A stretch of DNA of 64,000 bases. It comes from Pempheris klunzingeri. Lineage: Eukaryota; Chordata; Actinopteri; Acropomatiformes; Pempheridae. Below are positions 46,316-60,100 of the stretch, piece after piece. The stretch covers positions 14,929,915 to 14,993,914 of the forward strand of contig NC_092032.1 of assembly GCF_042242105.1 (NCBI RefSeq), in the 5' to 3' direction. The notes beneath the pieces were generated by a model. The model was given only the letters and a program-made list of their open reading frames with translations. It was not told the DNA's origin and ran no database searches. Every line of letters starts with the position of its first letter. Positions within the stretch are counted from its first letter, which is position 1. The position numbers and the translations under genes are program-made.

Positions 46316-49059
46316 CATCCTTTCTTGTATTTATTATTTCACATTAATTGACATGTCAGACACTGCACAGAGCTTTCTTTTGTTACAATGCAGGCTCATT
46401 TTAAGCACATTATTTTCTATTTTAGGACATGTTTGACTTTCTAAATCACCTAACAGCAGCCACTACTGATTGGTCAGTGATTTTATAATGAAAAAAATTA
46501 AAATGATTATAGAACAAATTCACTTTGCAGATGTTTTTCCTCATGGTACAACATTCCCACTGCCTCCGTAGTACATGGCACTATCTCTGTTGGTTTTTCC
46601 CATTCCAACGTGGAGCTGAATGGGCTCCCAGCAGCAGCGGTGGCTCACCTGGAAGCAGGGCGGCGACCCGGCTTCCTGGCCCGGACAGAGGAGGTAATCT
46701 CAGTGTCTGCGTTACACATGGCGCCTTGTTTTCGCAGCATGGTAGCGCAGTTTATGCTCCGGACATCCTGCCTGCAAATGATTTAGTCTCTTCTGATTAA
46801 TGGTAGGGGCCATTAAAATTCACTGCGGTCTGCTGCGCCTCTGTTAAACAATGGCGACAACTTATTTTGTGCATTTTCACAGCTGAACATAAGATATAAT
46901 TCAATATTCATCCTCCAGCTATGCATGATAACATAGCAGTGACATCAGGTTTTATTTCTGTGGGTATACTGATATACCCTGTGACATATTTATCCACTAA
47001 CGCCAGTCTGGTGCCTCATCATACATCACATTTACCAGGTAAAAACCATTAAGAGGTCAAATCAAACCTTGAGAATAAATTGTAGTATTTATAGCCAAGA
47101 AAGAGTCCCATTTTATGAATAGACATTTCCCTATTTTAAAAGGAAGAGGTTCTTCTGTGAGGGGTCAATCACCCTGACCTCGCCATCCATTTTTAGCACT
47201 TCAGAGGAAACATGTTTCAGAGGTGTATATGTTCATGCGCTTTGTTCATGCTGAATGTTTTTAAATATTCTCCTATGTAGGAGAAGTACAGGCTGAACCT
47301 CAAGGTAAATATCGCTGCTTCTTCCCACGGTCGTAATAATGATGTCAGCTCTTGTTGAAATCAAGAAAATGTAAAGCAAGTGATCAATTACTTTGTCTTA
47401 TTTATGTCCAAACAGCTTCCAAGTTTTTACTCCAAACAATGATCTGTGTCTGATGTGCGTTAGCTGTTGTTAGGACTTCCCTCGCACACAAACTGATGTA
47501 TTTCCCTTCGGGCCGTGCATTACAATCCACTGTAATTGGTGTGAATGTGTTTAAATTCAGACTGCAGCTGAGTGGCAGGTTGATCCTCCCTGTTGTTACA
47601 GCTAATGGGTGCATAACAACAGGCTCAGGCCACGATCCCCGGGGCATCAACAGAGTGGGTGGGGGTCACCTGCGCAGACTTAGGGAGAGGCAGACCCCCC
47701 ATGTCAGCCGTGATATTATCTCCGCACGCTAATTGATCTGGGCTAATTGACGAGGAAGAGCACACCAGGTGAATACCTTTAAGACACAGGAAGATGTTAG
47801 ATGCAAAAAATGTAATATGTTGTACAAAATATTTTGAGACTGTTTGTGTTTAATTACTTTTATTTTAATATTTAAATGTTACAAACATGTGTCACATTTT
47901 AGGGCAAACTGAAATCATATTTTGTACCTGCTTAAGTGCAGATATGTGAAAATACAAAGGGACTAAAGCACCATATATAAGAAACTATACGAATGATGTA
48001 ACTAAATAATATAAAATGTGCAGCTTCTAAACTCATAAACATTATATGAAGAAAGTTCATATATGCCATGGAAATGTTTCCACAGATTTTTATCGACATA
48101 TACCATACAATTACTGTATGTTTTGCATATGGTAGTTTAGTCACATATATATGTTGTTGGCCAAATGGTTTATATATTATATTCATGTCTAATACAAATC
48201 CTATTGTTAATAGTGCAAAAAAAAAGGCTATAATGATGTCAGACACACAAACTTGCATGTTTATATACAAAATATACAATGTGTAATGCACATTTCCTAC
48301 AATATAACTCAGACCTTTTCATATAAAACCACACAAATTGGATTAATTCTGTGTGTCTGTGTTTGTCATTTACATTTGAACCAAGATGTTTCCATGTAAA
48401 AGCAAGAAACTCAGTGAGAGCAGAGAGAGCACAGCCCAAAGCTCAGGAAATCAGGCTTTCATGGTGTTCCCATTGCTGCAGCAGAGTGTGCATTTGTTTG
48501 TGTGTCTGTGTGTGTGCATGCAGGTGTGTGTTTGTGTGTGTGTGTGCGTGTGTGTGTGTGTCCTGAGGCCTCGCTGCCAGCAGTCTGCAGAGAGCCACTC
48601 AGAGATTACAGCAGGGCGGCCGGCTACATTAACACAGCAGCACTTAATCATGGCACTGCGCTAATCTCATCTCAGGTAGCTGCCTTTCACAAACGCAGCT
48701 TCATTTACCCACACAGCCAGCTGCAATGTACTTCAGTCAGCCTCCACTAGCCCATCAATATCAGCTTTATTTGACCAGCGGGTACAAACATAGTGAAGCT
48801 CAGTTAGAGTGTTTATTGGTCATTATAATGTCACGTTAGCTGTGGTTGAATGTACTGACCGTACAAATAATGTACCTGCTCTTTATGAGCTGAATCCAGG
48901 TGAACGCAATTATGAGTAATTAATTTCTCTTTCTCTTAACTTTACAATGAGAAACAAGGTGAGCAAATAAAAAGTCATTTTAAAGAGTGAATATAATAAT
49001 ACAAGTACAGTGCTGAAAAATTATTTAGGAAAAGCAGCTGAAAGAAAATAAATAGATAA
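46316..49059. other. sox17 - rp1 spacer, first part
   Basis: No gene is supported. A TG-rich run lies at 48495-48562. A homeodomain/GATA motif cluster at 47716-47750 is listed separately. Confidence 0.5.
47716..47750. promoter_or_regulatory. Candidate enhancer core: GCTAATTGA twice plus GATA site
   Basis: GCTAATTGA occurs at 47728-47736 and 47742-47750, an exact 14-bp spacing, with TTATCT at 47716-47721. TAATTGA is a common homeodomain site. The surrounding 47640-47770 is GC-richer and complex. It lies 1.8 kb past sox17; function is inference. Confidence 0.25.
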
Positions 49060-49430
49060 TAATAAGGCTCCCTTTATGATGGGTTTATAGAGTGTAACTA
49101 ATGGACTAATGCGTAAATGGTTAATAAAGACGTCTGTTATGATCTGTGAAAACTCCTTTTGACCGAATGGACCACACGACCTTCTGGAAAATGGCTGCAA
49201 AGGATCAGGACAACAATCCATTTATCAACAAGCACTTAATAATGACTTACAAATATCTATTTCCAAAGACAGAGAATAAAAACTGGCAAAAGGAATTTTC
49301 CACTGTCCTTCAACTCCAAATTTGCTCCCTTTAATGGTTTATAACTCAGCTATGGATAAATAAATGATTAAATAAATGATTAACCATTCATGAAGCCATT
49401 AGTTACAACTAATTATTTGTAAACAGATTC
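49060..49430. mobile_element. MITE with about 27-31 bp inverted repeats
   Basis: GTAACTAATGG...AATGGTTAA at 49094-49124 is mirrored by TTAACCATT...CCATTAGTTAC at 49380-49406, matching except for a small gap and a few bases. About 255 bp lie between. CTCCTTTTGACCGAATGGAC and TTCTGGAAAATGGCTGCAAA in the body are remembered from percomorph repeats. There is no ORF. The flanks given are approximate. Confidence 0.6.
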
Positions 49431-51554
49431 ATCAATAAAAAAAATATGATTGCCACGCTAAATCTAAATATTAAACACCTTCAGCAAAAGAAATGCAATA
49501 GCAAAAGTGAGTATATTGAGTGATTATTCATGTATTCTTTGCATTAATGCCAACAAATACACAACTGACTTACACCTTGTCTTAAGTTACTATGACAACA
49601 AAACACACATGCTCATAAAACAACCTCAATATCTGCATCTGTGTTTGCAAAGTGTTTGGTTTCATCCTAAATGCCACCCAGTAATGCACGCACATAAATA
49701 AAAACGCTCTCTGCAAACCCGCAGAGGGCAAGATTCCCTCGTCCAGCTTCAGAGGCAGACGCAGAGAGGCTGCGAGGGCCCAAACTGATTAAGTCATTGA
49801 TAGCAGATTGCAAATACAGCATGTGAGACAGCTGCAGGAGAGGGTGTGCCCCTCGTCTAAAGCAGGGCTGGTTGTTAGTAATCCCAGGCATATGCTGTCC
49901 CTCTCTGGCCTGCTTTTATGGTCTCTGCCTGTCACACCACCGTCCAGTTGTGCTCCCACTATATATAGTGGATCCAGTCAATCTCCACTCAACGGTGTGA
50001 CTCAATAGTTTATTCTTCTTTTGATTCCAGCTCTGTTTGTGCCACTAGTACAGTTATAAATAGTTGTAATAAAATGAGCAGGTACAACCACTTGTACCTG
50101 CACCAAGATGTCAGCTGCTGTGAGCGATTTAGAGATTATTCACAAATGGTTTTTGAAGTATTTCTATTTTGCACGGCTGCAGCGGTACGGTAACAAAAAG
50201 GAGCCACACATTTTAACAGCTTTGCATCAATAGTTGTTTTGGATTTCTGATGGAAAATGTTATCTCGTGCACCCTAAAGACCCTTTGGTGAGTCCACGCA
50301 GGAAGGCATTTAGTTTTACTTTAAAGTCCAGTCAGTTTGTAATTTAGTTGGTTACTTATTGATCTCTATCTGTCATGTAAAATGTTTCCTCTCCGATGAT
50401 TTACAAATAAAATCTGCTGCAAAAGAACTCATTAGAAATTGAGGACATTTTAAAAAACAAATGCAGCCACACAATCAAAAACTGAGCGATAAAACATAAA
50501 ATCAACATCACCAGCCTTATCTAAAACACAAACTGACCCATTTTAATAGTTAATCAAATGTACTTGGACATGACACAAAACACATAGAAATCATTGGGTT
50601 TTGGTTCAATTCTGCTTCATATAAAGCTCTACACTGTCGTCTTTAATCAGACAATATGTACGTCATATTGATTTGTACCAAACACCAAAAGACTGTCAGT
50701 ACATTTAGTATAATTCATATGTCCTCTGAAATAACAAAATGATGCATTAGACAACAAGAGTTCTTTCTTTAATGAAAGGTTGCAACTATAAAAACACTTC
50801 TAATGTGTTCACACATATGTGAGGCCTATATGTGTGACTCACCTACAAACATTTAATCTAACTTTGAGAGTTAGAGCTGAGAGTTGAATTGAATTCACGT
50901 TTAATAGAAGACTTAATTTAACAAAGAAAAAGGATTCCATTGTGAATAAAAGTGTAAAGTTACATAGTAGATATGATAAACAGTTGCAACACTAATGAGT
51001 ACAATAAGACAAAGAGAGGCTAGGGGTGATTATAAAATGGTTGCCTGGTGCCAGGGAACATTTTTCAAGCTGGCTGGCACATTTGTTTCACAGTCAGGAA
51101 TTGAGTCAGGGAGCTGAATCAACTCCAGGCCTCTCCTGATCAGCTCAGCGCTCTCCGTTCTTTTGTTTGAATCCCCTTGTGGCATCCAGGACAATTTTTA
51201 GCTCGTGTCCAGGCGGGTAGTGAGTATAAGATGACTACATCAGCAGTCAGTTTCCTCTCTACTGTGTTTTTCTTTGGGAGGCTAAAAGGTGTTGGCTGAG
51301 TAAAGCCACACTTTGCTCTGTTTAAGTCTTGTGTCCTCTCATTACAGGATTCTCTGTAGGCTCTGGACCTCCCTTCTGAGGAAAACCATAAGGAAAGTGA
51401 GCAATGCTGTTGAGTGGCAAATAACACCGTGCATTGTGACTAAATACATGATTGTTAATGACTCACTTAAGTTCAAAGACATTACCACATGTATGTGCAA
51501 CCATTGTGGAATACCAGACAGTTTAAATGTGAGTGCAAACATTGAAACCATTAG
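49431..51554. other. sox17 - rp1 spacer, second part
   Basis: AT-rich; no gene, RNA gene or repeat recognised. Confidence 0.45.
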
Positions 51555-51965
51555 CTAAACCAAGAGTCATTGAAAATAATCAAAAACACAAAAACAAAGG
51601 CTAAAAGTAATTGATGAACAGCTAAATTCATTAGCTTAAGTAATAGGAAAATTGTAAAATGGCTAAAAGTGGTGAAACAGTTGAAATACTTTGCTAAAGT
51701 TATTGGGTGTTCTGTTGAAAAAGCTAGCAGTAGCTAACTAATGTTTGTGAAATAGCCAAATAGTGGTTGAAACAGTTTGCTCACATTCATGGAAATGGTT
51801 AAAAAGCTAAGATCCAGAAGTTACAGACACAAACCACAGACTGTATATCTTTGTCTTTGGTACCAACAGTTGCAATTAGCTCAAAGAAATGAATATTAGG
51901 TGAAATAGCTAATGGTTATCCAGCTGAAATTGAAGTTAAATATGTATACATGGTTGAATAAATTG
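51555..51965 (+). repeat. Degenerate quasi-periodic repeat
   Basis: Phrases such as GGCTAAAAGT, GTGAAACAGTTGAAA, GGTTGAAACAGTTTGC, GAAATAGC and AGCTAA recur at irregular 20-40 bp spacing. It looks like an old, diverged tandem or interspersed repeat; ends are gradual. Confidence 0.4.
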
Positions 51966-54900
51966 GCGGTGTGAAATACTTGAGGCATGTCTGATTAAAA
52001 ACGTTGGGAAACAGATTTATCTGATGAAAGAATAACACCCAATGAATTCAATGACAGTAGAAATACTCCGAGGCTCAGCTGAGGTGCAGTTCACAAGATA
52101 AATGTGGACCATTGTCTGTTTGGTGTTTTTTTCTTTCTGTGAATCTTCCCGAGAGCACCTGTCCCCACTTCCTCGTTCCATTGACTCCTGTTTGCTCCAT
52201 CCATGAAAGATTGGCTGGGAACATCCTCTATCCGAGAGGAAGCCATGCTCCGTGAAATTCACACCACTCACACCATTTTGGGAATCACCGGTAGGACTTC
52301 CTAAAAAATAAAAATACATAAAAATATAGTCTAAATAAAGCGGGGAGAGGCCAGAGTGTCGTGACCTGGGTCAACCACCCTTTGTTGTCTCATTGTATTT
52401 GTGTGTGTGTGTGTGTGTGTGTGAGCAGCTGGCAGTTTTTTCTTTTCTTATTACTTATTACATCCAATAAAAACACTGCATTTGCTGTTTAGTAGATAAA
52501 TGACATTAATGTCCAATTGTTGTTAACAGTTTCTCCACCTTTGGGTCAGGATGCCATGTGTTGTTAATAAGGGATAAGGGAAAGTACATTCATAAGATGA
52601 ATCCACTGACATTTATTCAACATTTTTGATAAAATATTTAACTAAACCATCAATTCTGTGGGACCGTCATGCTTTTGAGTATAAAAAACAAACATTTGTC
52701 ATCTTAAATTTACATGACAATTATGGGAATTTTCATACCAAAAGGTTGGGTCAGTATCTTATTTTTAGATAAATGTTTAAATTGAGTGAACCTACATGTC
52801 TAGACACTGTTTGGTGTTTGTCCTTTTCAATAACACAGTCGGTCTGAGAGCTGTCTCTTAAACAGGAAGTGTATTTGTGCTCATGTTATTGGATTATGAA
52901 CTTCAAACAAATATCAAACACATTTCTACTGAAATAGCAAACAGTCTACTTCCAGTTCCCCAAAAGCTGACGGCGTGTTCCTCCCTCTGCAGGTCCTGTC
53001 TCCTCTCCGTGGACCTGGTGACGAATAACAATCAGCACAAGCTCGCAGAAGACGTTCACTCTTTACATTTATAAAAGTGAAACTCTGATTTAATGTCTTC
53101 TTAACCTGGAAGTTTGCTGGAGTGGTTTGGTTTTTCCTGATGCTGTGAAGACGTTAGTTGTACTGTTGGCTGTTGCCACCAGGGGTCAGCTGATCACAGG
53201 ATTACATGAAGCTCAGTGAGAATAAACCTTTATCAGGTGTGAATTTGTAAAAAAAACTAATAATGCAACAACTGAGAAAGAATAATTATTTTTATACTAT
53301 TTACTATTTACTACTATTTTTCTAATTATGTAAACTGTAATGTTTATTCTGTGTATGTATGTACACAATAAAACCCCACATAATTTAAAATAAAGTATAT
53401 TATTACTTTAATTAGCCTTAGTGATTTTGTTACAGGTGTAAACCATCTGGCCCCGATGATACATAAAATACAGACATTTATATATATATATATAAAATAG
53501 CAATAGCAAATGTTAATCTATTATTTCTGATATGCTGGCTTATTGATGGAAACTAATTGACTGAAATATATCTAAAAAGTGATGTATAAAGTCTGATTTA
53601 TCAACAAGCTGGATTACATTGACAGACCATTTAAATGGATCTCTTTCTTGCATTTTGACTAATTGTTATATAATGAGTAATTATTTAATATTAGGTCCCT
53701 TTCTTGGAATTCAATATTGTTCTGGTAGGAATCATTAAATGGACGTTTAGCAACCTTTTCTTCTTATCACTCCTACTTAACTTTTAAATTAAATTCAGTT
53801 GTAATTATATTTACACATGTTTTTTTATGAACTATAAAGCTGTGACTCCAGCTCCTTTCCTTCCCCTCTAATTACTGGAAACTATTTCTGTGCAAACATT
53901 GTTTAGATGTATGCAACGTGAGTAAAAACACTGAAGTAACAACTAGTAGTCCTTTGGGACAATCTAAGAAAGTCAGGTGCACGTGAGCCTGCTGTGCGTT
54001 CCATATGGATCCAGGTGAGGGGGTGAGGTGAAGCCCAGTAATCCCTGACAGAAGTCCTGCTGTTGTCACGCACAGCCGCGTATTTCAAGCCCTCTGCCTG
54101 CTCTCATTATTACTATTACATGTGGGGTGACACGTCACTGGTGCTCTGCAAGTCATCTTAAACACATGATTGTGTCGCAGTTACATAGCAGGTCCATCAT
54201 AATGTCATAGTGTGTAATCATGTCGAGCAACAAGATGAGGCAGACAGGCATTTAAAATTTGTAGAAAATGAAATAATACTGAATATAATGTCATTTTAAA
54301 TATACAGACTCATTCATAAGATTAATATTACAACAGCTTCTGCTATATGATGAACAAAGAGGAATGTTGAGCTTATTATTAAAAGGTGTTATTTAAAGCA
54401 GCCTTACAACATGACCAGGCTAATGTCATAATGTATCATATGTGGATTATGACATTTTCTGATGAACCAATAACATAATTATGTAATCATAGTATGCAGT
54501 TCACAATGCTCACCCTGCTTTACATTTTGTTTGTCTTTTGTTAGATCTATTTTTCACCCTTTGAGCTATAAACAATGATTATAGGCCCCCTCACAATTAT
54601 TTTATTTTTATAAAATAAGTACATTACATGTACAACATTATTATGCAGTTACAAAGAGCTTGTGAGGCTCATATAACATATGTGCAGTAACCAATAATTA
54701 TTTACAGGCAAAATCTTTCCAAATGAGTTATTACTCACTCACACATCCTCATGCTTTTCTAACGCATTTCTTCCTGCAGAGATCCTCTCCAGTGTTGCTA
54801 TTTTATTAATACACTATCTGAAAAATTGAGTGGCGTGTGTGTATCTATGTGGGTGTGTGTACATATTGTGGCTGCTTCTGATTACTATCTGGTGACAGTC

Positions 54901-56944
54901 GATCTACAATGAGGAAGTGAGGACGACAGGCAATGCTGCGGTCTGTTAAATGTCTGTTTTTTAATGGATTTGTCATACAAATAGAGCAGTTGATAGAAAT
55001 GTGGAGTGAACTCCTCCGAACACTGTAAAATGTCCTGCTTTTATACTCCAATGTTTTGCTGAATGCTGTATGAAAAAATAGAGGGAGGTAGTGATCATAA
55101 AATAAATTCTTGCACAGTGTTTTGTTAAAATTGTAATCTGTATTGATAATCTATACCATTTACCACGTCCCTTTATGGCTATGAAACTATGTCTGTACCC
55201 CAGACACAATATTGTTGATGATTTTTAATTTAAAAAATCCATAATATTAGCCTGAATATTTAACATGCAAATTATTGTGCCCTCAGATTAAAGTAGCTAC
55301 AATGAGTTTTTAGATGACTGATACTGGGGCAGGGTTAGCAAAGAGACAAAAAAAAAAAAGGACAGTCATTCAACAAATCTGAAAGGATTCAAAACCAATT
55401 CTGAATGGGCCCTCTTCCTCCTAGAGACAGGTAGAGAATGTGTCTGTCAGATACATTACAAGATTTAGTTTTATATGAATTCAGATTGGTAGCTAACACA
55501 AAGCTAGCTAACACTTTGGCTAATGTCGGTTGAATGTAGCATAAAGTTAACTGAGTTAGTCGAGCAAAGCACGCCAGACCAAGATCTTTACGACGCTCAG
55601 TACCGGGAAACACTACCGCCAAAATCAACACAAAAGGAACATATGTATTGTAAATGGACTGTGAATGCTATATGAAAACATTCAACCAATCTCTGTGATC
55701 TTCCTGAAAGTAGTACCAATCTTTGAGAACTTAAAAGTGAATCAAAAGATTCCTGATTTGGCTGTAACTGTATATTAATCAGCAGTAGTTAAGTGCAATA
55801 ATTAAATTAAATAAACAATTAAGTAAAATAATTGCAATAAAGTATAAACAGCACTATTCATCATATAATTTACACAAGATAACTATGATTTGGGTACTTT
55901 TCACCCCACTAGAATTCCCTCCAGTATATACAAACAATAGACACCATCTCCATTGAAATTGATGGAGTCAGTAACCTGTTTGTGAACCCTGAACAGCAGG
56001 AACACTGATCTTTAACAGCCCACAGAGACAAGTCAAACAGTGGGCGACTCAGATTCACCACATCCTTTTGTTGTTGGGTTGAGCGAAAGTCAAGGTCAGC
56101 TCAGTAAGTCTTAACTGGTGTGTGTGTGTGTGTGTGTGTGTGTTTGAGTCAGTCAGTGTATTTGAATAAAAGAGAGGGGAGAAATAATGACTACGTGCAC
56201 ATTCCTGTGTATATGCCCACTGCTAAGTGTGTGTGTGTGTGTGTGTGAATGTGTGTGTTCATACACAGCACAGTGCATGTGCTGTTCACAGCGTCTGGAA
56301 AGTCCATTTGTGCGGCGGTCAGGATGCCAGTGTCTCACACAGGGAGGCCGCCTGTCTCGCCCTCTCCACTCCACTCAACTCTGTCGCTCAGTGACTGACC
56401 CTTAATCAGAGGAAGGTTGTCTGATGCGAGCACAGACGGATAAATCACTCCTCACCCAGGGCTGCTATCTGGGACGCGCGCAGCCAGGTTGTCCCGTCAG
56501 TGGACTGGCCCTCCGCCCGGGCCCTCCAAAGCTAACAGCCATGTGGTATTGAGCCCTTTGGTGAGGAGGACCCTGCCTGCCACTGCCCTCTGGAGAATAA
56601 TAGTCCACATTCTGCGCATATCAGTATTTATATTGCTGTTGAGAGGCTTGGTTGTTGATATAGTGTATCCTCACAATCTGCAGACGCTTGAAAAGACACT
56701 GACTTGACATATCAGTTTTTAATCTGCCATTGTATTCTGTCTTTGTTTCCTTCATATATTTATTTTTTCAGTTCACACTGTTTTGCTCCAGTAGCCTTTA
56801 TGGTGCTGAAAACGTGCTGTGTTCTTATTGTCTACAAACTGTCCTGCCAATTTGACACAGACACTATTCTGGTAAAATAGGGGTTAAAAGAAAAGAAACA
56901 AAAAGATATGAATACAGTCTAACATGTTTGTATAGCTACAGATC
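51966..56944. other. sox17 - rp1 spacer, third part
   Basis: No gene is supported. (TG)n runs lie at 52400-52423, 56119-56142 and 56227-56247, and a short (TA)n at 53479-53494. The open frame on the minus strand at 52017-52319 has no recognisable domain. The 56270-56620 part is GC-richer and could be conserved non-coding DNA. Confidence 0.45.
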
Positions 56945-57150
56945 AGTCTTAAAATACTGAAAGTGTCAAAATGTGGCTCAAGTAAAAGTAGCAAACATAG
57001 AATTAGCAGCAAAATGTAATCAAAGATCTGTTAGTAAATAAAGAATAATAGAATAAAGAATGGCCCCACTTACTATGTTACATCATAAACTACAGAACTT
57101 GATTATTATTACTGATGCATTAACATGTAAGCACATGTAAGTGTGGCATA
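56945..57150 (+). repeat. GTGGTGGAAGAAGTATT-type repeat fragment
   Basis: CTCAAGTAAAAGTAGC, AGAATGGCCCCACTTAC, TTATTATTACTGATGCATTA and ACATGTAAGCA occur in the family's internal order. Both ends are missing. Confidence 0.5.
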
Positions 57151-60100
57151 AAATAAAAATAGTCAAATAGTCTCTTAAAAATTAATGTATGAATTAAACT
57201 AAGGCTAACCGCTAGCTCACTAAATAATGCTAGTTAACTGGTTAATAGAACATTTTAAAGCTCACAGTAACATGTGCCACAAGCAGCATGTAGTAATAAT
57301 AGTGTTGTAAAACGGCTTCACAAGTTCGAGACTACTTTTTTTTTTAAATGAATTTAAACACGGCATAGTTGACTAAGATTAGCTGTAGTTAGCCATGATA
57401 GCTAGGTGCTACCAGGGTTATCCCTCATTTTACTACCTAATCTCACACGTGTAATATTATTCAAAGTTATGAAAATAAGGTGTATTTGGCCAATGCTGCT
57501 TAAAACACAACTTTATCGTTTATAAATGTTGTGTAAACATTTACCGGGTACTTTATAAAGAACACCACAAAGTACATGTCTTCAAATTGTGCTCGTGGAC
57601 TTTCCAGCACTGACAGCAACAAACATCTCTTAATGTTTGCCGTTAAACCCTGAAAGCAGATGCTGCTAAGAGAGGAAAGAGGTTAAGAAAATGAAATATG
57701 TGAAAACAATGGCCGAGCCTCTGATTGTTAAAGAATTGTGGTCAGCTTGAGTGCAGCCTAATTGAATAATGGTCATATCAGTGAACGAGTGGGGGTGCGG
57801 AGTGATTTACCGCACAGAGGAGCGTGCTTATCTCTCCCTCTGTCCCATGCAGGAAACACTGGGATGTCACCAGGCAGATTAAAAGCTTGGCACAGCTGAT
57901 ACGGACCGCTCAAAATGGATGGGGTGGGGACCTCTGACTGCTGTGCGAGGGGTTTTGGAGGGGAGGGGACAGGCGGTGGTGTGACCTTATGAGTCCTGTT
58001 TGGCAGGGATTCATTCAAAACCTGGGAATTCCACTGGAAGTTACTGTTAGACGGGGAAAAAAAGAGCCTAACATAATGTAACTTGAATGGAATTTTGAAT
58101 AGTAAGCATATTTTTCGATCAGCGTCTGCCAAGCCTCGTTTTTTGAGCGCACATGAAACTGACCTCAGAGGTTAAAATGGAATCTATCAATCATTACTGT
58201 ATATACCAGAAAAAAATCTGGTGTTTTTGGATGCAAGAGAAGTTTAAAAGAGATGATATTTGCAGCATTAGTCTTACTGTTAATTGAAGTGAATGTTTAA
58301 AACTGTTGTTGGTCACAGTGCAGCTGTATAGTTATAATTGAATTCCTGACAGCTGCAATGCTTGGAAGTTTAACCAGTTCTTACAAGGGCTACAAAATGA
58401 GCTGCACATTTTATTCCAAATGCCACTACAGAGGCTAAACGTGGCCCAACATCAGAGCAAACTGCTCTTATTTACTATGCCAGCCACCGATGTTCTTCTG
58501 CCCTTTTAAGCAGGAGCTGACTGAGGCCGGCTGAGACTCGTTGCCTCTTGAATTGAGGCAATATAAGCAGACTGAAGAGAGGTGTTTGATGGGAACACAG
58601 GCAGACAGATCTGGAGGAGCAGCTGCATGGACGACGCTGGGCCAAATATAGACAGGGGACAAGGGCCAAAACATATCACACATTTTTTCCCATTAACAGC
58701 ATAGGTTTGAATCTAACTTGGCGCCAATTAGTTGCAGTATAGACTTAAAAATAGAGCATGGCAGGGGTGACAATACACTCGGAACGCAGAGACAGATATC
58801 TCTGTCATGGCGGCGTGTGATTTCACATGTAATCATGTGAAGGAAAAATAACAGTATTCATATCACCAGCTGGTTCGTTATAACTGTGACGCGGAAGGTT
58901 ATGTGACAAATGGAGCTTCAGACATTTGTTGCTATTACCTGTCAAGCTACTTTGAGTGCAGCGCTTCAGCTCAGGCCTATTTTCAGTCTGATTCGGGTGT
59001 GTTTGGCAGGATCTGTGCTGCTGTATCAGTGTGACCAGCCGTTTTTACCCGCTTGGTTTCAACATTTGCTTGGCTCTTATCTCTGGGGTGGAGGGCTGGA
59101 ATGAGGGGCATGCAGGCTTCGGGCCTACCTGTTTACTCTGAGGGCTTCCTCCATTGTCCCCCCCCCCCCCAGCTTCCTTTGAAGGATTTTTCACATTTTT
59201 GTGCTCGTTGTTGTTTTGGGAACAGGTCATGGACTAGGCACATGGGAGCCTCCTGTGGCATTCCTGAATCTCTGTCTGGTCGGGCTCAGCAGGAATTCTT
59301 TCCTACAGCACATATCGTCTCTTTCATACACACCTGAGATATTTTTACAGCTGCAAACTAAACAGTATGACAGAGTGTCATCACTTTGTCCTTTTATACT
59401 GAGCTGAAACCCGATAACTTTTGTATATTCCTTTGATTCCTTACCTTCAGCCCCAGGTTTACTGAGGAATGAAGTTATCCCTTGTTGACTAATCCCTTTC
59501 ACGACAGGAATAGACTCACTTCAGTCCAGTTTTGGTAGCTGTTACGCAACTCGTGATAGTTCACGGTTAGGCATATACATGACCGGCTAATACCCTCAGT
59601 AATACGGTTCAACCTAATCTACTGGGCTCCACTACCCTTCTAAATTTAATTGTATTGCTAGAATGAGTCCTGTTTTTTTTTTTTGTGGTGACTATAAAAG
59701 TCTCTAAGCGTGTTTGCTATTAAAGGAATGTCCACTTTATTTTTAAATTTCTTATTTTATACTAACATACACTGTATGTTTTCAGAACACACTGGGTCCA
59801 AGTAAATCTCCAAGGAAAAAACTAATGTACAAGACAAAAATTAATTTCTGACTTATTACATGATAATCAGTCTGATTTAAAGTTATTAAGATCACGGCTT
59901 TAATCGAAAACAAGTGCTCCTCTTGAAGGGTCCTGCTAGTGAAGGGTCCCTAATCTTATTATCTAACAAGGCCTTCAATGAGATTACAAGCCTGCATGAA
60001 TATTACAACTGACACGGATTCACCATCTGCTGCCACCGGCGGAGAAAACGCAGCTCTCTTTGTGGTTCATATAATCTTCAACAGGTGCAATGTTCTTCTC

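Noticed and set aside
52017-52319. 100-codon minus-strand frame
   Set aside because: Lies next to a degenerate repeat and has no recognisable domain; more likely non-coding.
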